A DNA stretch of 64,000 nucleotides, from positions 372,001 through 436,000 of the forward strand of contig CALCII010000011.1 in NCBI GenBank assembly GCA_937907395.1. Direction: 5' to 3'. The position numbers and the translations under genes are program-made. The stretch's first letter is position 1; every line of letters begins with the position of its first letter. This DNA is from an uncultured Chitinophagaceae bacterium. GTDB lineage: Bacteria > Bacteroidota > Bacteroidia > Chitinophagales > Chitinophagaceae. The notes under the pieces are model-generated. The model was not told the DNA's origin and made no database searches. It saw only the letters and a list, made by a program, of their open reading frames with translations. This document shows, in pieces, positions 53,141 to 62,828 of the stretch.

Positions 53141-53458
53141 TTGTCAAATAAAATCTGCTAATGTTGCTTTAAGAGAAATGATTTAAAAAGAACTTATTTC
53201 ATCTTGTATAACTCTCAGCCGCAGTTGCTGCAGGTAGTAAAGCATATTGGTTTTTTTGCCCGGAACTACCTTCCTGCTTCTTACTAAAGTTACTGAGTAA
53301 GAACGAAAACAGTAAGAATTACGGCGGGTCGGCCGGGCTTGAGATGGCAGTAAAATATTTTATTTAGTTTCAAGAAAGGGATACTCAATAACAGATGGTC
53401 ATCCGGATTGTGATGCCTCTCATTTTTATGGGCCTGGTGCCGGTTGTACATTCATTGC

Positions 53459-53683
53459 ATGGCTAAACGGATCCTTATTTGTTTGCTGCTGCTGGTTTCC
53501 TTTCAAACCTGTAAGAAAACAAGCAGTTCTGTTACAATTTGTGCAAACAGGTGCCCGGATTCTGCTCCCTGGAAGGTGGAGTCGCTGGATTTGAACCTTC
53601 CCTGTTTTGCCACCAAAGAATAATGCCAGGAATGGGCAGCGGCTCATGGGTACAGTGATAAACCTTGTGTGAAGTGTAATTGA
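53459..53683 (+). pseudogene. Cys-rich small lipoprotein gene with in-frame TAA
   Basis: From ATG 53459 the frame encodes a lipoprotein signal (MAKRILICLLLLVSFQTCKK, lipid Cys18), then ICANRCPDSAPWKVESLD and LPCFATKE, and stops at TAA 53621-53623. The same frame stays protein-like after the stop: CQEWAAAHGYSDKPCVKCN and a TGA at 53681-53683. The second part restores a Cys-rich C-terminus, so a single nonsense change (such as GAA to TAA) has probably split a 74-residue gene; a sequencing error is the alternative. The rest of the 617-bp gap before the kinase gene shows nothing else. Confidence 0.65.
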
Positions 53684-53757
53684 AGGCCCGGCGACGAAGA
53701 AAGCAATTGTTTCAAATTGAAATATTTGTGTAACTTAAAGAGCCCTAAGCAAACGCC

Positions 53758-55065
53758 ATGAACCCAAATCATCAGTCAAACCTATTGATTCACCATTTAC
53801 GGAATATTTCACCCGCTGTTAAGCTTACCCTGGTTTACCTGGTTCTTAGTGTTATCTGGATATTGGTCAGCGATAAAGTGGCCGTAAGCATTGCACAGAA
53901 CAGTGCAATCAGGCTTGAAAAAATTCAATCAATAAAAGGTTTATTCTTTGTTGGATCCCTTGCATTCGTATTATATTTTCTGAGTAATAAATTTTACAAA
54001 GACATACAGCTTGCAAACCTGAAAAAGGAAATTCTTGAACAGAGTTTTTCTGCACTTAATGCAGCTGCACGTAACGGGATTGTGGATATTGATTTTGTTT
54101 TGGGAAAAGTTTCGGTTAGCGAAAAAATGAAATTCTTCATCTCCCATCCACCTTCTAAGCCAGAAGAATTTATCACTGTATTTTTTAATCTCATCCATCC
54201 CAAAGACAGCCGTAGAATTATTAAAGAATACCTTACCTTTTTAAACAGCACTTCTGATTTGTGGAAATCAGAATACAGAATTCTGGCAAGTGATCATCAA
54301 TACTATAATGTAATCAGCAGCCTTTATTTCATAAGAGATAAAACAACGAATCAACCGGTTCAGCTTATTGGTGAACTGCAGGACATAACACAGCTGCGAA
54401 ACCTGCAGGCCGATTACTTTGCCCAACAGCTGAAGCATAAACAAAAGCTTGCGTTATCCATTATTAAAGCACAGGAAAATGAGCGGAACAGGTGGGCTGA
54501 AGAATTGCACGATAATGTCTCTCAACTGTTGACGGTTGTAAACCTATACCTCGATTCTATTGACCTGCAGGATGAAAAGGAAAAAGAGAAACTCCGTAAG
54601 GCATGGAAGATCGTTAAAGATGCTCAACAGGAAATCAGGCTATTATCAGCAAGTATTAAGCCTCCGGTTTTTTCAGAAATGAGCCTGAAAGAAGCAGTGG
54701 AACGTTTAATAGCCGATATTACCCGAATCAAAACAATCGACTTGTTATTCCGGACCAATAACCTTGATGAAAGCAAACTGAACGAGCCGCAGCAACTTCT
54801 TATTTACAGGGTAATACAGGAGCAGTTGAACAATATCATCAAATACGCTGAAGCCAGTACAGCTGAAATTGAAATTTCAATGGATCACTCCGATGTTATT
54901 TACATATCAGTTACAGATAACGGAAAAGGTTTTGATACAAAGAGCTTGAAAACAGGTGTTGGTTTCCGTAATGTTCAAAGCCGGCTTCAGTTATATAAAG
55001 GCCGGATGGATATTCATTCAGCTCCAGGCAATGGCTGTAAGCTGTGGGTTACATTTCATGTTTAA
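53758..55065 (+). CDS. Sensor histidine kinase (HisKA_3/NarX-type)
   Basis: A 435-residue kinase. Two N-terminal helices (LVYLVLSVIWILVSD, LFFVGSLAFVLYFLS) flank a short periplasmic loop. A PAS-like region (about 95-210) precedes a HisKA_3 domain with NRWAEELHDNVSQLLTVV, where His is phosphorylated, and a HATPase domain (VIQEQLNNIIKYAEA, DNGKGFDTKSLKTGVGFRN). Such kinases usually pair with NarL-type regulators, but none is in the window. An unusual Asp-Asn follows the His (HDN). Confidence 0.88.
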   Translation: MNPNHQSNLLIHHLRNISPAVKLTLVYLVLSVIWILVSDKVAVSIAQNSAIRLEKIQSIKGLFFVGSLAFVLYFLSNKFYKDIQLANLKKEILEQSFSALNAAARNGIVDIDFVLGKVSVSEKMKFFISHPPSKPEEFITVFFNLIHPKDSRRIIKEYLTFLNSTSDLWKSEYRILASDHQYYNVISSLYFIRDKTTNQPVQLIGELQDITQLRNLQADYFAQQLKHKQKLALSIIKAQENERNRWAEELHDNVSQLLTVVNLYLDSIDLQDEKEKEKLRKAWKIVKDAQQEIRLLSASIKPPVFSEMSLKEAVERLIADITRIKTIDLLFRTNNLDESKLNEPQQLLIYRVIQEQLNNIIKYAEASTAEIEISMDHSDVIYISVTDNGKGFDTKSLKTGVGFRNVQSRLQLYKGRMDIHSAPGNGCKLWVTFHV

Positions 55066-55265
55066 TGCAACATGCTGCTGCAGTTGGTTAAAACAGATTC
55101 GGATTGTTAACCATCGGCACCTTTCACGCCTGTCAACATTATTCACTATCTTTTATCCCGGAAAGATTCTCTGGCAGAAAGGACACATTCTTTCGACGAT
55201 ATACAGTTAATATCATTCTAGCCCGTTTGTTTATGAAAATAAGCAGGTGCGGGCATCTTTACTAT

Positions 55266-56369
55266 ATGAATATAAAAATCACAATCGCCTGCTGCTTTTT
55301 TGTGCTTTTTGCAAAGGCTGATTTACCTTTTATGCCATTTCAATTTGAATTAAAAACGGCAAAACAAACCTATGAAGAAGGGGAGAAGGTGGAGTTTATA
55401 CTCACTGTTTCGAACATAGACAAAGAACGTACCTGGCCGCTGCTGATGCCGGGCACACAAAATGCAGGATTGAAACTCATTTACCTGGAAGTATATGACA
55501 TGGCCGGTAACCTGCACCTGCTTCGTGCAAAAGAAGAACGGATGATGAACATGCTTATCAAACGCCCCGGAGTTTTTGTAACCCATCAATTAAAACCGGG
55601 CGAACAAATTCAGTATACCTTCTATTGGAATGACTCAAGCTGGAATACGTATCAACAGGTTGCATCGCATCATTTACTGGATGTGCCTTTGTTTACGGGT
55701 GCTTATAAAGTGAGAATGCGCTATAATCCGCAGGGTACCATTACCGGAGATTCCCTGTATCATTTCCTTTCAAATACAGAAGAGGAGCAAAGTACAACCA
55801 AAGTAAATTTTTTAACCGGTGGTGAAGCGGCCACCTGTGAATTACGTATTACTAAATCAACTAAAACTCAGCTTACTGTCCAGCAATGGGAACTGACTGT
55901 AAAGCATGAACGGGAAGATGGTTATTTCTATTACCGCAAGGATGACAGTACGAATTATATGCATTTTATAGAAGCTGCTCCCGGTGATTTCAAACCATCA
56001 GGAAGGTATTATACCTATGTAAAAGAAACGACGCTTGCCGAATTTATCACACGTTCTGAAAATGGTGATATCCGTAACTACAGGCGTTACAGGAGTGAAT
56101 GCCCCACACCCGTATTGGAACGGGAGTTTAATGAAGTGGGTGTGTTCATATACAAAGCCGACAGGTTACCTACCGGTGAAGTAGTAAGTATTCATTTTCA
56201 CAATAATGGTACTATCAATACGGAAGAATGGTATAGCGCAGATGCGAAACAACGAAAGCTCATCACTTATATTTATCATACAGATGGTCGTTTACGACGA
56301 AAGAAGACAGAGGTATTTGAAGATCCATGCATTGAGTACCTGCTCGAAGGGAAGGATGAACATAATTAA
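55266..56369 (+). CDS. Exported protein of unknown function
   Basis: A 367-residue protein from ATG 55266, where the signal peptide begins (MNIKITIACCFFVLFAKA). The N-terminal part (FELKTAKQTYEEGEKVEFIL to about residue 175) looks like an Ig-like or BsuPI-type beta-sandwich. The C-terminal 100 residues (GEVVSIHFHNNGTINTEEWY, LITYIYHTDGRLRRK) resemble MORN/RHS-like strand repeats seen in some Bacteroidota proteins. A reading from 55104 is not preferred. No function assigned. Confidence 0.7.
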   Translation: MNIKITIACCFFVLFAKADLPFMPFQFELKTAKQTYEEGEKVEFILTVSNIDKERTWPLLMPGTQNAGLKLIYLEVYDMAGNLHLLRAKEERMMNMLIKRPGVFVTHQLKPGEQIQYTFYWNDSSWNTYQQVASHHLLDVPLFTGAYKVRMRYNPQGTITGDSLYHFLSNTEEEQSTTKVNFLTGGEAATCELRITKSTKTQLTVQQWELTVKHEREDGYFYYRKDDSTNYMHFIEAAPGDFKPSGRYYTYVKETTLAEFITRSENGDIRNYRRYRSECPTPVLEREFNEVGVFIYKADRLPTGEVVSIHFHNNGTINTEEWYSADAKQRKLITYIYHTDGRLRRKKTEVFEDPCIEYLLEGKDEHN

Positions 56370-56372
56370 TGA

Positions 56373-56983
56373 TCAATAACAACACCCGCTGCCGGCGCAA
56401 TTGATCCTGTTGAACACTTGAGCCAGACCCTTGGTTATTATTTGATCAGCTGGGCCTGAATTCGCCGTTATCCCGGAAAGTGGTTCCTGTACATTGATCG
56501 GGTTTTTGCTGTAAACCGTATACACAGAACTTATCACTGTGGCAATGGCGGTATTACTGAAATCGGCATAGTAAATGACCATAATTCCGGTGGGTCTTTC
56601 CTGCATTTGCGTGCTAACAACATTTCCTCCTTTGTCAAGCAGTATGTCTTCGAACTACCGGATGAATTTCACTTTTTGGGCTGCTTTTTTACCGATGTAC
56701 TCATTAATTGTAAATTCTTTCGCACCCTCAATTCTGTAAACGGGATATGGAATTGTGTTTACACTCTGGAACCATCTAGGTGCATAAACGTATTGATGTT
56801 TTTGAGAAGGTTGAGATATGCGCTGTTGTCCATTTGGGTAACGGTACATTTTGCCGGAAAGATCCGTACGCTGATAATTTCTTGCTCAGCATTCTTTTCA
56901 AAAATGCCCACGCTGCCAAACTCGGCCCTGAGCTGTGATATCAAAAATGTTAAAGCAAAAACAAGGAGTCCGGTTTTTTTCAT
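56373..56983 (-). pseudogene. Broken gene for an exported protein
   Basis: ATG 56983 opens a signal peptide (MKKTGLLVFALTFLISQLRA) and a frame to NLLKNINTFMHLDG, which stops at 56759. In the next frame the protein continues as YVYAPRWFQSVNTIPYPVYR to VKFIR, so one frameshift lies near 56775-56790. TAG at 56655-56657 interrupts that frame, and the same frame goes on as FEDILLDKGGNVVSTQMQER to GSGCCY, stop 56373. All three parts are protein-like and collinear. It was a gene of about 200 codons and is now a pseudogene, unless the sequence has errors. Function unknown. Confidence 0.65.
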
Positions 56984-57019
56984 GACAACATGAATATGGG
57001 CGAAGGCAAAGTTGTTAAA

Positions 57020-57037
57020 AACTCTAACTTTAGAGTT
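57020..57037. promoter_or_regulatory. Operator-like palindrome before the AraC-type gene
   Basis: AACTCTAA and TTAGAGTT (57020-57027, 57030-57037) form a perfect 8-bp inverted repeat with a 2-bp spacer, 17 bp before ATG 57055. Confidence 0.45.
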
Positions 57038-57054
57038 ATTTGAATTTTACAAAT

Positions 57055-57984
57055 ATGAAGAACGTAAGTATCATAGACTTTTATAAAGATATTTTTGGTA
57101 AAAGTGACTTTCAGTTTGAAAGTGTTTTAGACAGTAAAACCAATGCTCACCTGGGCCATTTTAATGTATTCGAAACTGAAAAGTTTTATTTCAGAGTTGA
57201 CAAGAAACACGAAATGACCTACAATCGGAGATTGTATTACAAAATCAGTTTGATTAAAGGAAAAAACCTTGTAGAATATGCTGATAAAACCATTCTTATA
57301 GAACATCAGGGAATCTTATTTGCAACACCCAGAATTCCATATAGATATTTGCCTCAAAGTAAAGAACAGACCGGCTTTTTTTGTGTCTTTACCAAAGAGT
57401 TTTTGTCAAAATCGAAAACCGGTTTTTTGATAGATGAATTGCCGGTTTTTCTTCCGAATAGTGATTTTGTATATCAATTAAATGACGAACAATATCAAGC
57501 AATTGAATTAATATTTAAGAAGATGGATTCAGAATTGTCTTCAGACTATGTTTTTAAGTATGATTTATTGAGAAATTATTTAATGGAACTTATTCATACT
57601 GGTCAGAAATTGAAGCCTATGAACAGTGTTGCTCATACTACAAATGCAGCTGGTAGAATAACTGCGTTATTTATAGAATTATTGGAAAGGCAGTTCCCAA
57701 TTGAAAACGATACTCAGGTAATACAACTTAAAGCACCAATTGACTTTGCAAAAGTTTTAGGGATTCATATCAATCATCTCAACAAAGTACTAAAAGAAAC
57801 CACCGGAAAAAGCACAAAGGAAATTATAAATGGCAGAATAGCAGAAGAAGCCAGAATATTGCTGAAGCAAACGAAAATGAATGTATCAGAAATTGCATTT
57901 GCTTTAGGGTTTGATGAAGTAGCCCATTTTTCTAATTTTTTCAAAAAGCAAACATCGCTCTCGCCAATGAAATATAGAAATTGA
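57055..57984 (+). CDS. AraC-family transcriptional regulator
   Basis: A 309-residue regulator with an N-terminal cupin-like domain (ISLIKGKNLVEYADKTILIE, then GILFATPRIPYRYLPQS) and a C-terminal AraC HTH (FAKVLGIHINHLNKVLKETTG, VSEIAFALGFDEVAHFSNFFKK). ATG 57055 is preferred over TTG 57040. The SDR and aldo/keto reductase genes follow on the same strand (86 and 36 bp gaps), and AraC-SDR-AKR sets of this kind usually form a regulated unit. Confidence 0.92.
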   Translation: MKNVSIIDFYKDIFGKSDFQFESVLDSKTNAHLGHFNVFETEKFYFRVDKKHEMTYNRRLYYKISLIKGKNLVEYADKTILIEHQGILFATPRIPYRYLPQSKEQTGFFCVFTKEFLSKSKTGFLIDELPVFLPNSDFVYQLNDEQYQAIELIFKKMDSELSSDYVFKYDLLRNYLMELIHTGQKLKPMNSVAHTTNAAGRITALFIELLERQFPIENDTQVIQLKAPIDFAKVLGIHINHLNKVLKETTGKSTKEIINGRIAEEARILLKQTKMNVSEIAFALGFDEVAHFSNFFKKQTSLSPMKYRN

Positions 57985-58069
57985 TTGAAATTTGCAAATT
58001 TTGGATTGTAATCTGCATCAGTAGTTTTATTAATTCATCCACCTTTGTTTCATAAAATGTAAGTGTAAA

Positions 58070-58834
58070 ATGAAAACAACAAAGAAGGTGGTATTAGTAA
58101 CGGGAGGTAGTAGAGGATTGGGCAAAGACATGTGCCTGAGATTGGCCCAAAAGGGTTTTGATATTATCCTGACCTATAATAGTAATGTAAACGAGGCCAA
58201 TAAAGTAGTAGAGATGATACTGGCAATGGGTGAAAGGGCAAAAGCTATTCAACTTGATGTTTCTGATTCAAAGAGTTTTGATGATTTTCTTCAGTCGGTA
58301 AATGTTTCGCTAACCAATGATTTTGCTGCTCAGAATATTTTTGCTTTGGTTAACAATGCTGGTGTTGCTGCTTATTCAAGTATAGCCAATACATCGGAAG
58401 AGATTTTTGATTCAATGGTTAATATTCATTTAAAAGCACCCTTTTTTCTTTCTCAAAAACTATTACCGTTTATCAGTGATGGAGGATGTATTGTAAATAT
58501 ATCTTCCGGATTAACAAGGTTTAGTTATTCAAACTATGCCCCCTATGCTATTATGAAATCTGCTGTTGAATGTTTAACAAGATATCAAGCACAGGAATTC
58601 GGAAACAGAAGAATACGTGTAAACACAATAGCTCCAGGTGCAATTGAAACAGATTTTGGTGGTGGTGCTGTAAGAGATAATAAAGAATTAAATGCAATGA
58701 TAGCCAATACCACAGCTCTGGGCAGAGTTGGCCTCCCGGACGATATTGGTACTGTTGTCGCATTTTTATGCTCTGATGATGCTAAGTGGATAAATGCACA
58801 ACGTATAGAAGTTTCGGGTGGTGTTCATATTTAA
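58070..58834 (+). CDS. SDR-family oxidoreductase
   Basis: A 254-residue classical SDR. The cofactor motif is VTGGSRGLGKDMCL, with NNAG (VNNAGVAAYS), catalytic Ser in NISSG and Tyr-x-x-x-Lys in YAPYAIMKSAVE. The C-terminal NAQRIEVSGGVHI is standard. The Arg after the GG motif and no acidic residue at the end of strand 2 suggest NADPH. Substrate unknown; it lies between the AraC regulator and an aldo/keto reductase. Confidence 0.92.
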   Translation: MKTTKKVVLVTGGSRGLGKDMCLRLAQKGFDIILTYNSNVNEANKVVEMILAMGERAKAIQLDVSDSKSFDDFLQSVNVSLTNDFAAQNIFALVNNAGVAAYSSIANTSEEIFDSMVNIHLKAPFFLSQKLLPFISDGGCIVNISSGLTRFSYSNYAPYAIMKSAVECLTRYQAQEFGNRRIRVNTIAPGAIETDFGGGAVRDNKELNAMIANTTALGRVGLPDDIGTVVAFLCSDDAKWINAQRIEVSGGVHI

Positions 58835-58869
58835 TTATGAATCTTGTTTCAGTTTAAAAACCGGTAAAA

Positions 58870-59826
58870 ATGAAAATTTCAACAGTATTAGGAAACAGTA
58901 CACTTAAGGTGAACCGTATTGGTCTTGGTTGCATGGGTATGTCAGAGTTTTATGGATCTTTTGATGAAAAAGAATCGGTTAAAACATTGCATAAAGCAAT
59001 TGATCTGGGTGTGAATTTTTTTGATACTGCAGATATGTACGCTAGTGGAGCAAATGAAAGACTTATTGGTAAAGCTTTAAAAGGACATGGCTCCGACATC
59101 ATTATGGCGACTAAGTTTGGTGTTATGAGGGGGCCAAATGGAGAATGGCTTGGACTCAATGGGCAACCGGGATACATACAAAAAGCCTGTGAAAAGAGTC
59201 TTACAAATCTGGGGACAGAGTCGATTGATTTGTACTATATGCACCGACAGGCGCCGGATGTCGAGATAGAGGTGATCGTATCTGCAATGGCTGATTTGGT
59301 CAAACAAGGTAAAGTAAAATACATTGGTTTGTCAGAAGTAAATGAAGAAACGATACGCAGAGCTCACAAAGTTCACCCAATAACAGCTGTTCAATCCGAA
59401 TATTCCTTATGGAGTCGAGAACCTGAACAAGAAATCTTTAGTGTTTGCAAAGAGCTTGGAATTTCATTCGTTTCCTATAGTCCATTAGGAAGGGGGTTTC
59501 TAACCGGAGCAATTAATAGTCGTGCTGATTTTGAGACTGGAGATTTCAGATTAAGTAACCCAAGATTTACAGAAGAGGCGATAAATGAAAATATCAGGTT
59601 TGTAGAAGTTATTGATCAATTAGCGAAGGCTAAAAGAGTAACAAAAGCACAGATTGCATTGTCCTGGATATTAAGTCAGAATGATGAAATTACAGCCATT
59701 CCCGGCACAAGAAAAATTTATCGTCTTGAGGAAAATCTGGGAGCCTACAATGTTGAGTTTACTCAAAACGAATTGGAACTTATTAAAACATCTATACCTG
59801 AAAAAACCTTTGGAAATCGATACTAA
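58870..59826 (+). CDS. Aldo/keto reductase
   Basis: A 318-residue AKR of the YghZ/AKR13-like class. The catalytic tetrad is visible: Asp in FFDTADMYASG, Tyr in the same motif, Lys in IMATKFGVM and His in LYYMHRQAPD. The C-terminal NADPH-binding block is AIPGTRKIYRLEENL. It reduces aldehydes or ketones with NADPH. It is the last gene of the AraC-SDR-AKR group. Confidence 0.93.
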   Translation: MKISTVLGNSTLKVNRIGLGCMGMSEFYGSFDEKESVKTLHKAIDLGVNFFDTADMYASGANERLIGKALKGHGSDIIMATKFGVMRGPNGEWLGLNGQPGYIQKACEKSLTNLGTESIDLYYMHRQAPDVEIEVIVSAMADLVKQGKVKYIGLSEVNEETIRRAHKVHPITAVQSEYSLWSREPEQEIFSVCKELGISFVSYSPLGRGFLTGAINSRADFETGDFRLSNPRFTEEAINENIRFVEVIDQLAKAKRVTKAQIALSWILSQNDEITAIPGTRKIYRLEENLGAYNVEFTQNELELIKTSIPEKTFGNRY

Positions 59827-59838
59827 TCATACAACTGG

Positions 59839-60393
59839 TTATGGTTTATAAAATTTGATCAACCAAATAAAACTCGATAAGTACAAAAGTCTTTGGATAA
59901 TTCCTTGATAATTTTTCATAAGTCCGAAAGATGCTGAAAGACCCATTACTAAAATAAAGAAAGTAAAATGCATCAACCTTTCACTTTTGTCTTGAGAGTA
60001 AAATAACTGGGCCAAAATGCCAAGAGTAAATACTGCACCTGCTGTTTGAGCTAAAGCAGAGTGAATAGTTGCTTGTATTACAGAATAATTCTCTGAACTA
60101 AAGAATGGTTTTGTGCAGAAAACACCAGTCAATCCAATGCACAAACCATAAATTAAAATGAGTATTGTGCGTCCATTCAATCCATTTGCTATAATGCCTG
60201 CCGATAATGTTAGCCCAAACATTAAAAAGCCAATTTGCATTATGTATTTTCTTTGATATCCTTGGGAGCCCAGATCACTAATCGTGTTTTTTGTCCAGTC
60301 ATAGTTATTGGTAGATGAAATATGCGCAACCAAAATTGCCAATGCAAATATTGTTATTGAAATGATTTTGTAATTAACCTTTAAGAAATCCAT
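59839..60393 (-). CDS. DUF998-family membrane protein
   Basis: A 184-residue protein with six helices and the DUF998 features NTISDLGSQGYQRKYIMQIG and FGLTLSAGII, VFCTKPFF. The family has no firm function. It is convergent with the AKR gene (12 bp between stops). The 244-bp gap on its right shows no supported gene. Confidence 0.85.
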   Translation of the reverse strand: MDFLKVNYKIISITIFALAILVAHISSTNNYDWTKNTISDLGSQGYQRKYIMQIGFLMFGLTLSAGIIANGLNGRTILILIYGLCIGLTGVFCTKPFFSSENYSVIQATIHSALAQTAGAVFTLGILAQLFYSQDKSERLMHFTFFILVMGLSASFGLMKNYQGIIQRLLYLSSFIWLIKFYKP

Positions 60394-60637
60394 TTTCTTT
60401 TCAGTTTTAATAATGTTGACTGGCCATAAGGCAATTTGTCATTTGTGTAGATTTTCGAAGGAGCGGAAATGGATCCGATGTATGTCTGTTCACTGGCTCA
60501 TTAAAGAAACTCCCCCTTTTAATTAAAGATAAAGCCCAACACAACGAAACCGTTATTGAGAAAACAGAATTATTTAGAATCTGTTGTTTGAAACGGCATT
60601 TCATTCTTAAACAATATCAATGTTGGCGGAGGTGGTT

Positions 60638-61798
60638 TTACCTTATCTTTTTATATTTTTTTAATAAATCAATGACTGGTTTATGAGGAAGTCCGTAAAC
60701 CTTATTTCCATTAATTCCTTCCATTGTTTCAGCACCAACCATTGCGTTTATGATTGCTTCTTCTGTTGCTTCTACTGTTGCCTCAAACAAAGGATTGATT
60801 AGGTCGTTGGGCAATACATCAAGATTTGTAAAATCATTTCTCTGGAAAGCCGACGAATTACCCGTTGAAAAGGCAATGAATATATCTCCGGAGCTGTTTT
60901 CTCCTCGACCCCCTACTATGCCAATGGCAAGAGGAACTCTGGCTGCAATTCTTTTCAACTGATGTGGCAATAAGGGTGCATCTGTAGCCACTACAACTAT
61001 AATTGACCCATCTCCATCCTGTCTGTATGCGGGAGCTGCTTTAAATTCATAATTCAACGTGTCTTTTAATTCTTCTCCAATTGGCACCCCTGCAATTGTA
61101 AAATTCTTTTTTCTTCCAAAATTTGATTGCACCAATACTCCAACAGTATAGGTGGAGTCTTTTATTTTCACGATTCTGGATGAGGTTCCTGTTCCACCTT
61201 TAAAACCTAAACACATCATTCCTGTTCCTCCTCCAACATTACCTTCTTTCAGATAACCTGTTTTAGCACTGTCTAATGCTTCATAGGCATTACTCTCTTT
61301 AACATGAAAACCATAAATGTCATTCAGAAAGCCATCATAGGTTTCTGCTACAACCGGATAGGTGTACCAGAAGTCTTCTTTGTACCAGCCTGTTTTTACA
61401 AACCATTTCAATACTGCATCTCTTACAACGCCAACACTGTTGGTATTTGTGATCATGATAGGTGTTTCCAGAAATCCTGATTCGGTAATCCAGGTTGTTC
61501 CTGTCATTTCTCCATTTCCGTTCAGTGAATACCAGTTTGCAAAAACAGGGTTGTTGTTTCTGCCCCTTGGTAAAATGGCAGTAACACCTGTTCTAACCGG
61601 GCCTTTACCTAATATATTTTTGCCCTGCCCTGAAATAATAGTACTATAGCCAACTTCCACCCCTTTCACATCTGTAATAGCGTTAAACCGGCCGGTAGTT
61701 CCGTTAAAAGGAATACCAATATCTCTTGCTCTTGGTTTCTGTCCGGAAACAGTGTAATGAAAAAGTAAGAGTAAATACAGGATTTGAAAATATTTCAT
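60638..61798 (-). CDS. P1-family (DmpA/L-aminopeptidase) peptidase, exported
   Basis: A 386-residue Ntn-type peptidase with a signal peptide. The family core is present: RARDIGIPFNGTTGRFNAIT, VEVGYSTI, the GNVGGGTGMMCLGFKGGTGT block and the self-cleavage Ser in GTSSRIV. IVVVATDAPLLPHQLKRIA and the ending AMVGAETMEG agree with DmpA/BapA. These enzymes cleave N-terminal D- or beta-amino acids. Export suggests it handles periplasmic peptides. Confidence 0.92.
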   Translation of the reverse strand: MKYFQILYLLLLFHYTVSGQKPRARDIGIPFNGTTGRFNAITDVKGVEVGYSTIISGQGKNILGKGPVRTGVTAILPRGRNNNPVFANWYSLNGNGEMTGTTWITESGFLETPIMITNTNSVGVVRDAVLKWFVKTGWYKEDFWYTYPVVAETYDGFLNDIYGFHVKESNAYEALDSAKTGYLKEGNVGGGTGMMCLGFKGGTGTSSRIVKIKDSTYTVGVLVQSNFGRKKNFTIAGVPIGEELKDTLNYEFKAAPAYRQDGDGSIIVVVATDAPLLPHQLKRIAARVPLAIGIVGGRGENSSGDIFIAFSTGNSSAFQRNDFTNLDVLPNDLINPLFEATVEATEEAIINAMVGAETMEGINGNKVYGLPHKPVIDLLKKYKKIR

Positions 61799-62046
61799 TG
61801 TTATTGTAATTAGTAAAGGTTTTGTAGTAAAGAAGCCGGTATTGAACCAACTGTCTTTTTAGCTGACTTTTATTTCCGGAAGCCTGGCGTTTCAACCTTG
61901 CTTCTTCTTAAAATTAGCAATTAAGAACTAAAGTAGTATTTATTGCGGCCAGATTGTTGCAGACTGCTACTAATGAATGAAAGGTGGTAAGCCAGCATAC
62001 TAAAATAATGATGAATCGTTCCTGGTTACAGGAAGTGGGCGAGGCA

Positions 62047-62529
62047 TTATGGTTTTGCCCTGCCAATAAATCTTTCTTTCCCCAAAAGAAAATGGATAGC
62101 CCGTTCAATATTTTTTTCTCTTGCTTCTTCTGTTTTTAGTTTAGATAAATATCTGACTATTTCCAATTTTCTTGATGCAGGTAAGTTGTTAAAAACAGCT
62201 TTGGCTGCAGGATTTTCATTCAGGGCTTTGGTGAATTTTTCCGGCGTTTTAATTTCTCTGCTTTCAGAATCATAACTAATAGTAATGTCTATCAATTCTC
62301 CAATTCGTTGAGGAGAATTTCTCAGCATGGTAGTATTGATGTAAAGGCGCCATTCTCCCAGGTATTTTACTAATGTCTGTTTATAAGGTTTATCATTTAT
62401 TGTTCCTGTAATGGGAATATGACCTTTTTCTTTTCCAGCTTGTTTAAACAGCTGATGAAGAATTGCATCAGGAACAAAAACAAATGGATTAACCCCGATA
62501 ATATTTAGTTCTGACTTGAAATGAAACAT
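62047..62529 (-). CDS. DUF1905 / YdeI-OmpD-associated family protein
   Basis: A 160-residue protein: an N-terminal DUF1905 barrel (FVFVPDAILHQLFKQAG, HIPITGTINDKPYKQTL) and a C-terminal YdeI-type bacteriocin-protection helix region (FTKALNENPAAKAVFNNLPASR, ARE-K-NIERAIHFL). Some members protect against antimicrobial peptides; the mechanism is unclear. It is a single gene. Confidence 0.88.
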   Translation of the reverse strand: MFHFKSELNIIGVNPFVFVPDAILHQLFKQAGKEKGHIPITGTINDKPYKQTLVKYLGEWRLYINTTMLRNSPQRIGELIDITISYDSESREIKTPEKFTKALNENPAAKAVFNNLPASRKLEIVRYLSKLKTEEAREKNIERAIHFLLGKERFIGRAKP

Positions 62530-62763
62530 AGCTCAATACCTTGTGTGTCTTTGTTTGCTTTTAACGGCCGGCTATTGCTACTGGTGGAGAAAAGCAGTTC
62601 ATTTACCGGCAATCACAGTTTGATGTTTTATAAAGATAAACAGTAAAATTGTATAACTATAAATACAGCTTGTGCGTAATGACCAGATTATGCCTGAGAA
62701 TATACAAGGGAGATTTGATAATAAATGAAATTTCCTTTCAGTGAAATCCGGACACAGTCCGGC

Positions 62764-62814
62764 GGATTTAATTGGCAACAAGTGATCCTGGGGAACACTT
62801 GCGCCAGGGAGGGC
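62764..62814 (+). repeat. 51-bp direct repeat, left copy
   Basis: GGATTTAATTGGCAACAAGT, then GATCCTGGGGAACACTTGCG and CCAGGGAGGGC. It matches 63840-63890 at about 46 of 51 positions in the same orientation. It lies 15 bp from the gene at 62829, and the two copies flank that gene. A short hairpin, CCGGAC-ACA-GTCCGG (62747-62761), precedes it. Confidence 0.85.
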
Positions 62815-62828
62815 CCAGAAAGGGTGCT

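Noticed and set aside
56395..56428. Possible third copy of the 51-bp repeat
   Set aside because: Only about 22 of 28 bases match (TTGATCCTGTTGAACACTTG) and the segment is the 3' end of a former coding sequence, so the similarity may be chance.
60407..60604. 65-residue minus-strand frame
   Set aside because: Composition is not protein-like, with no promoter or family match.
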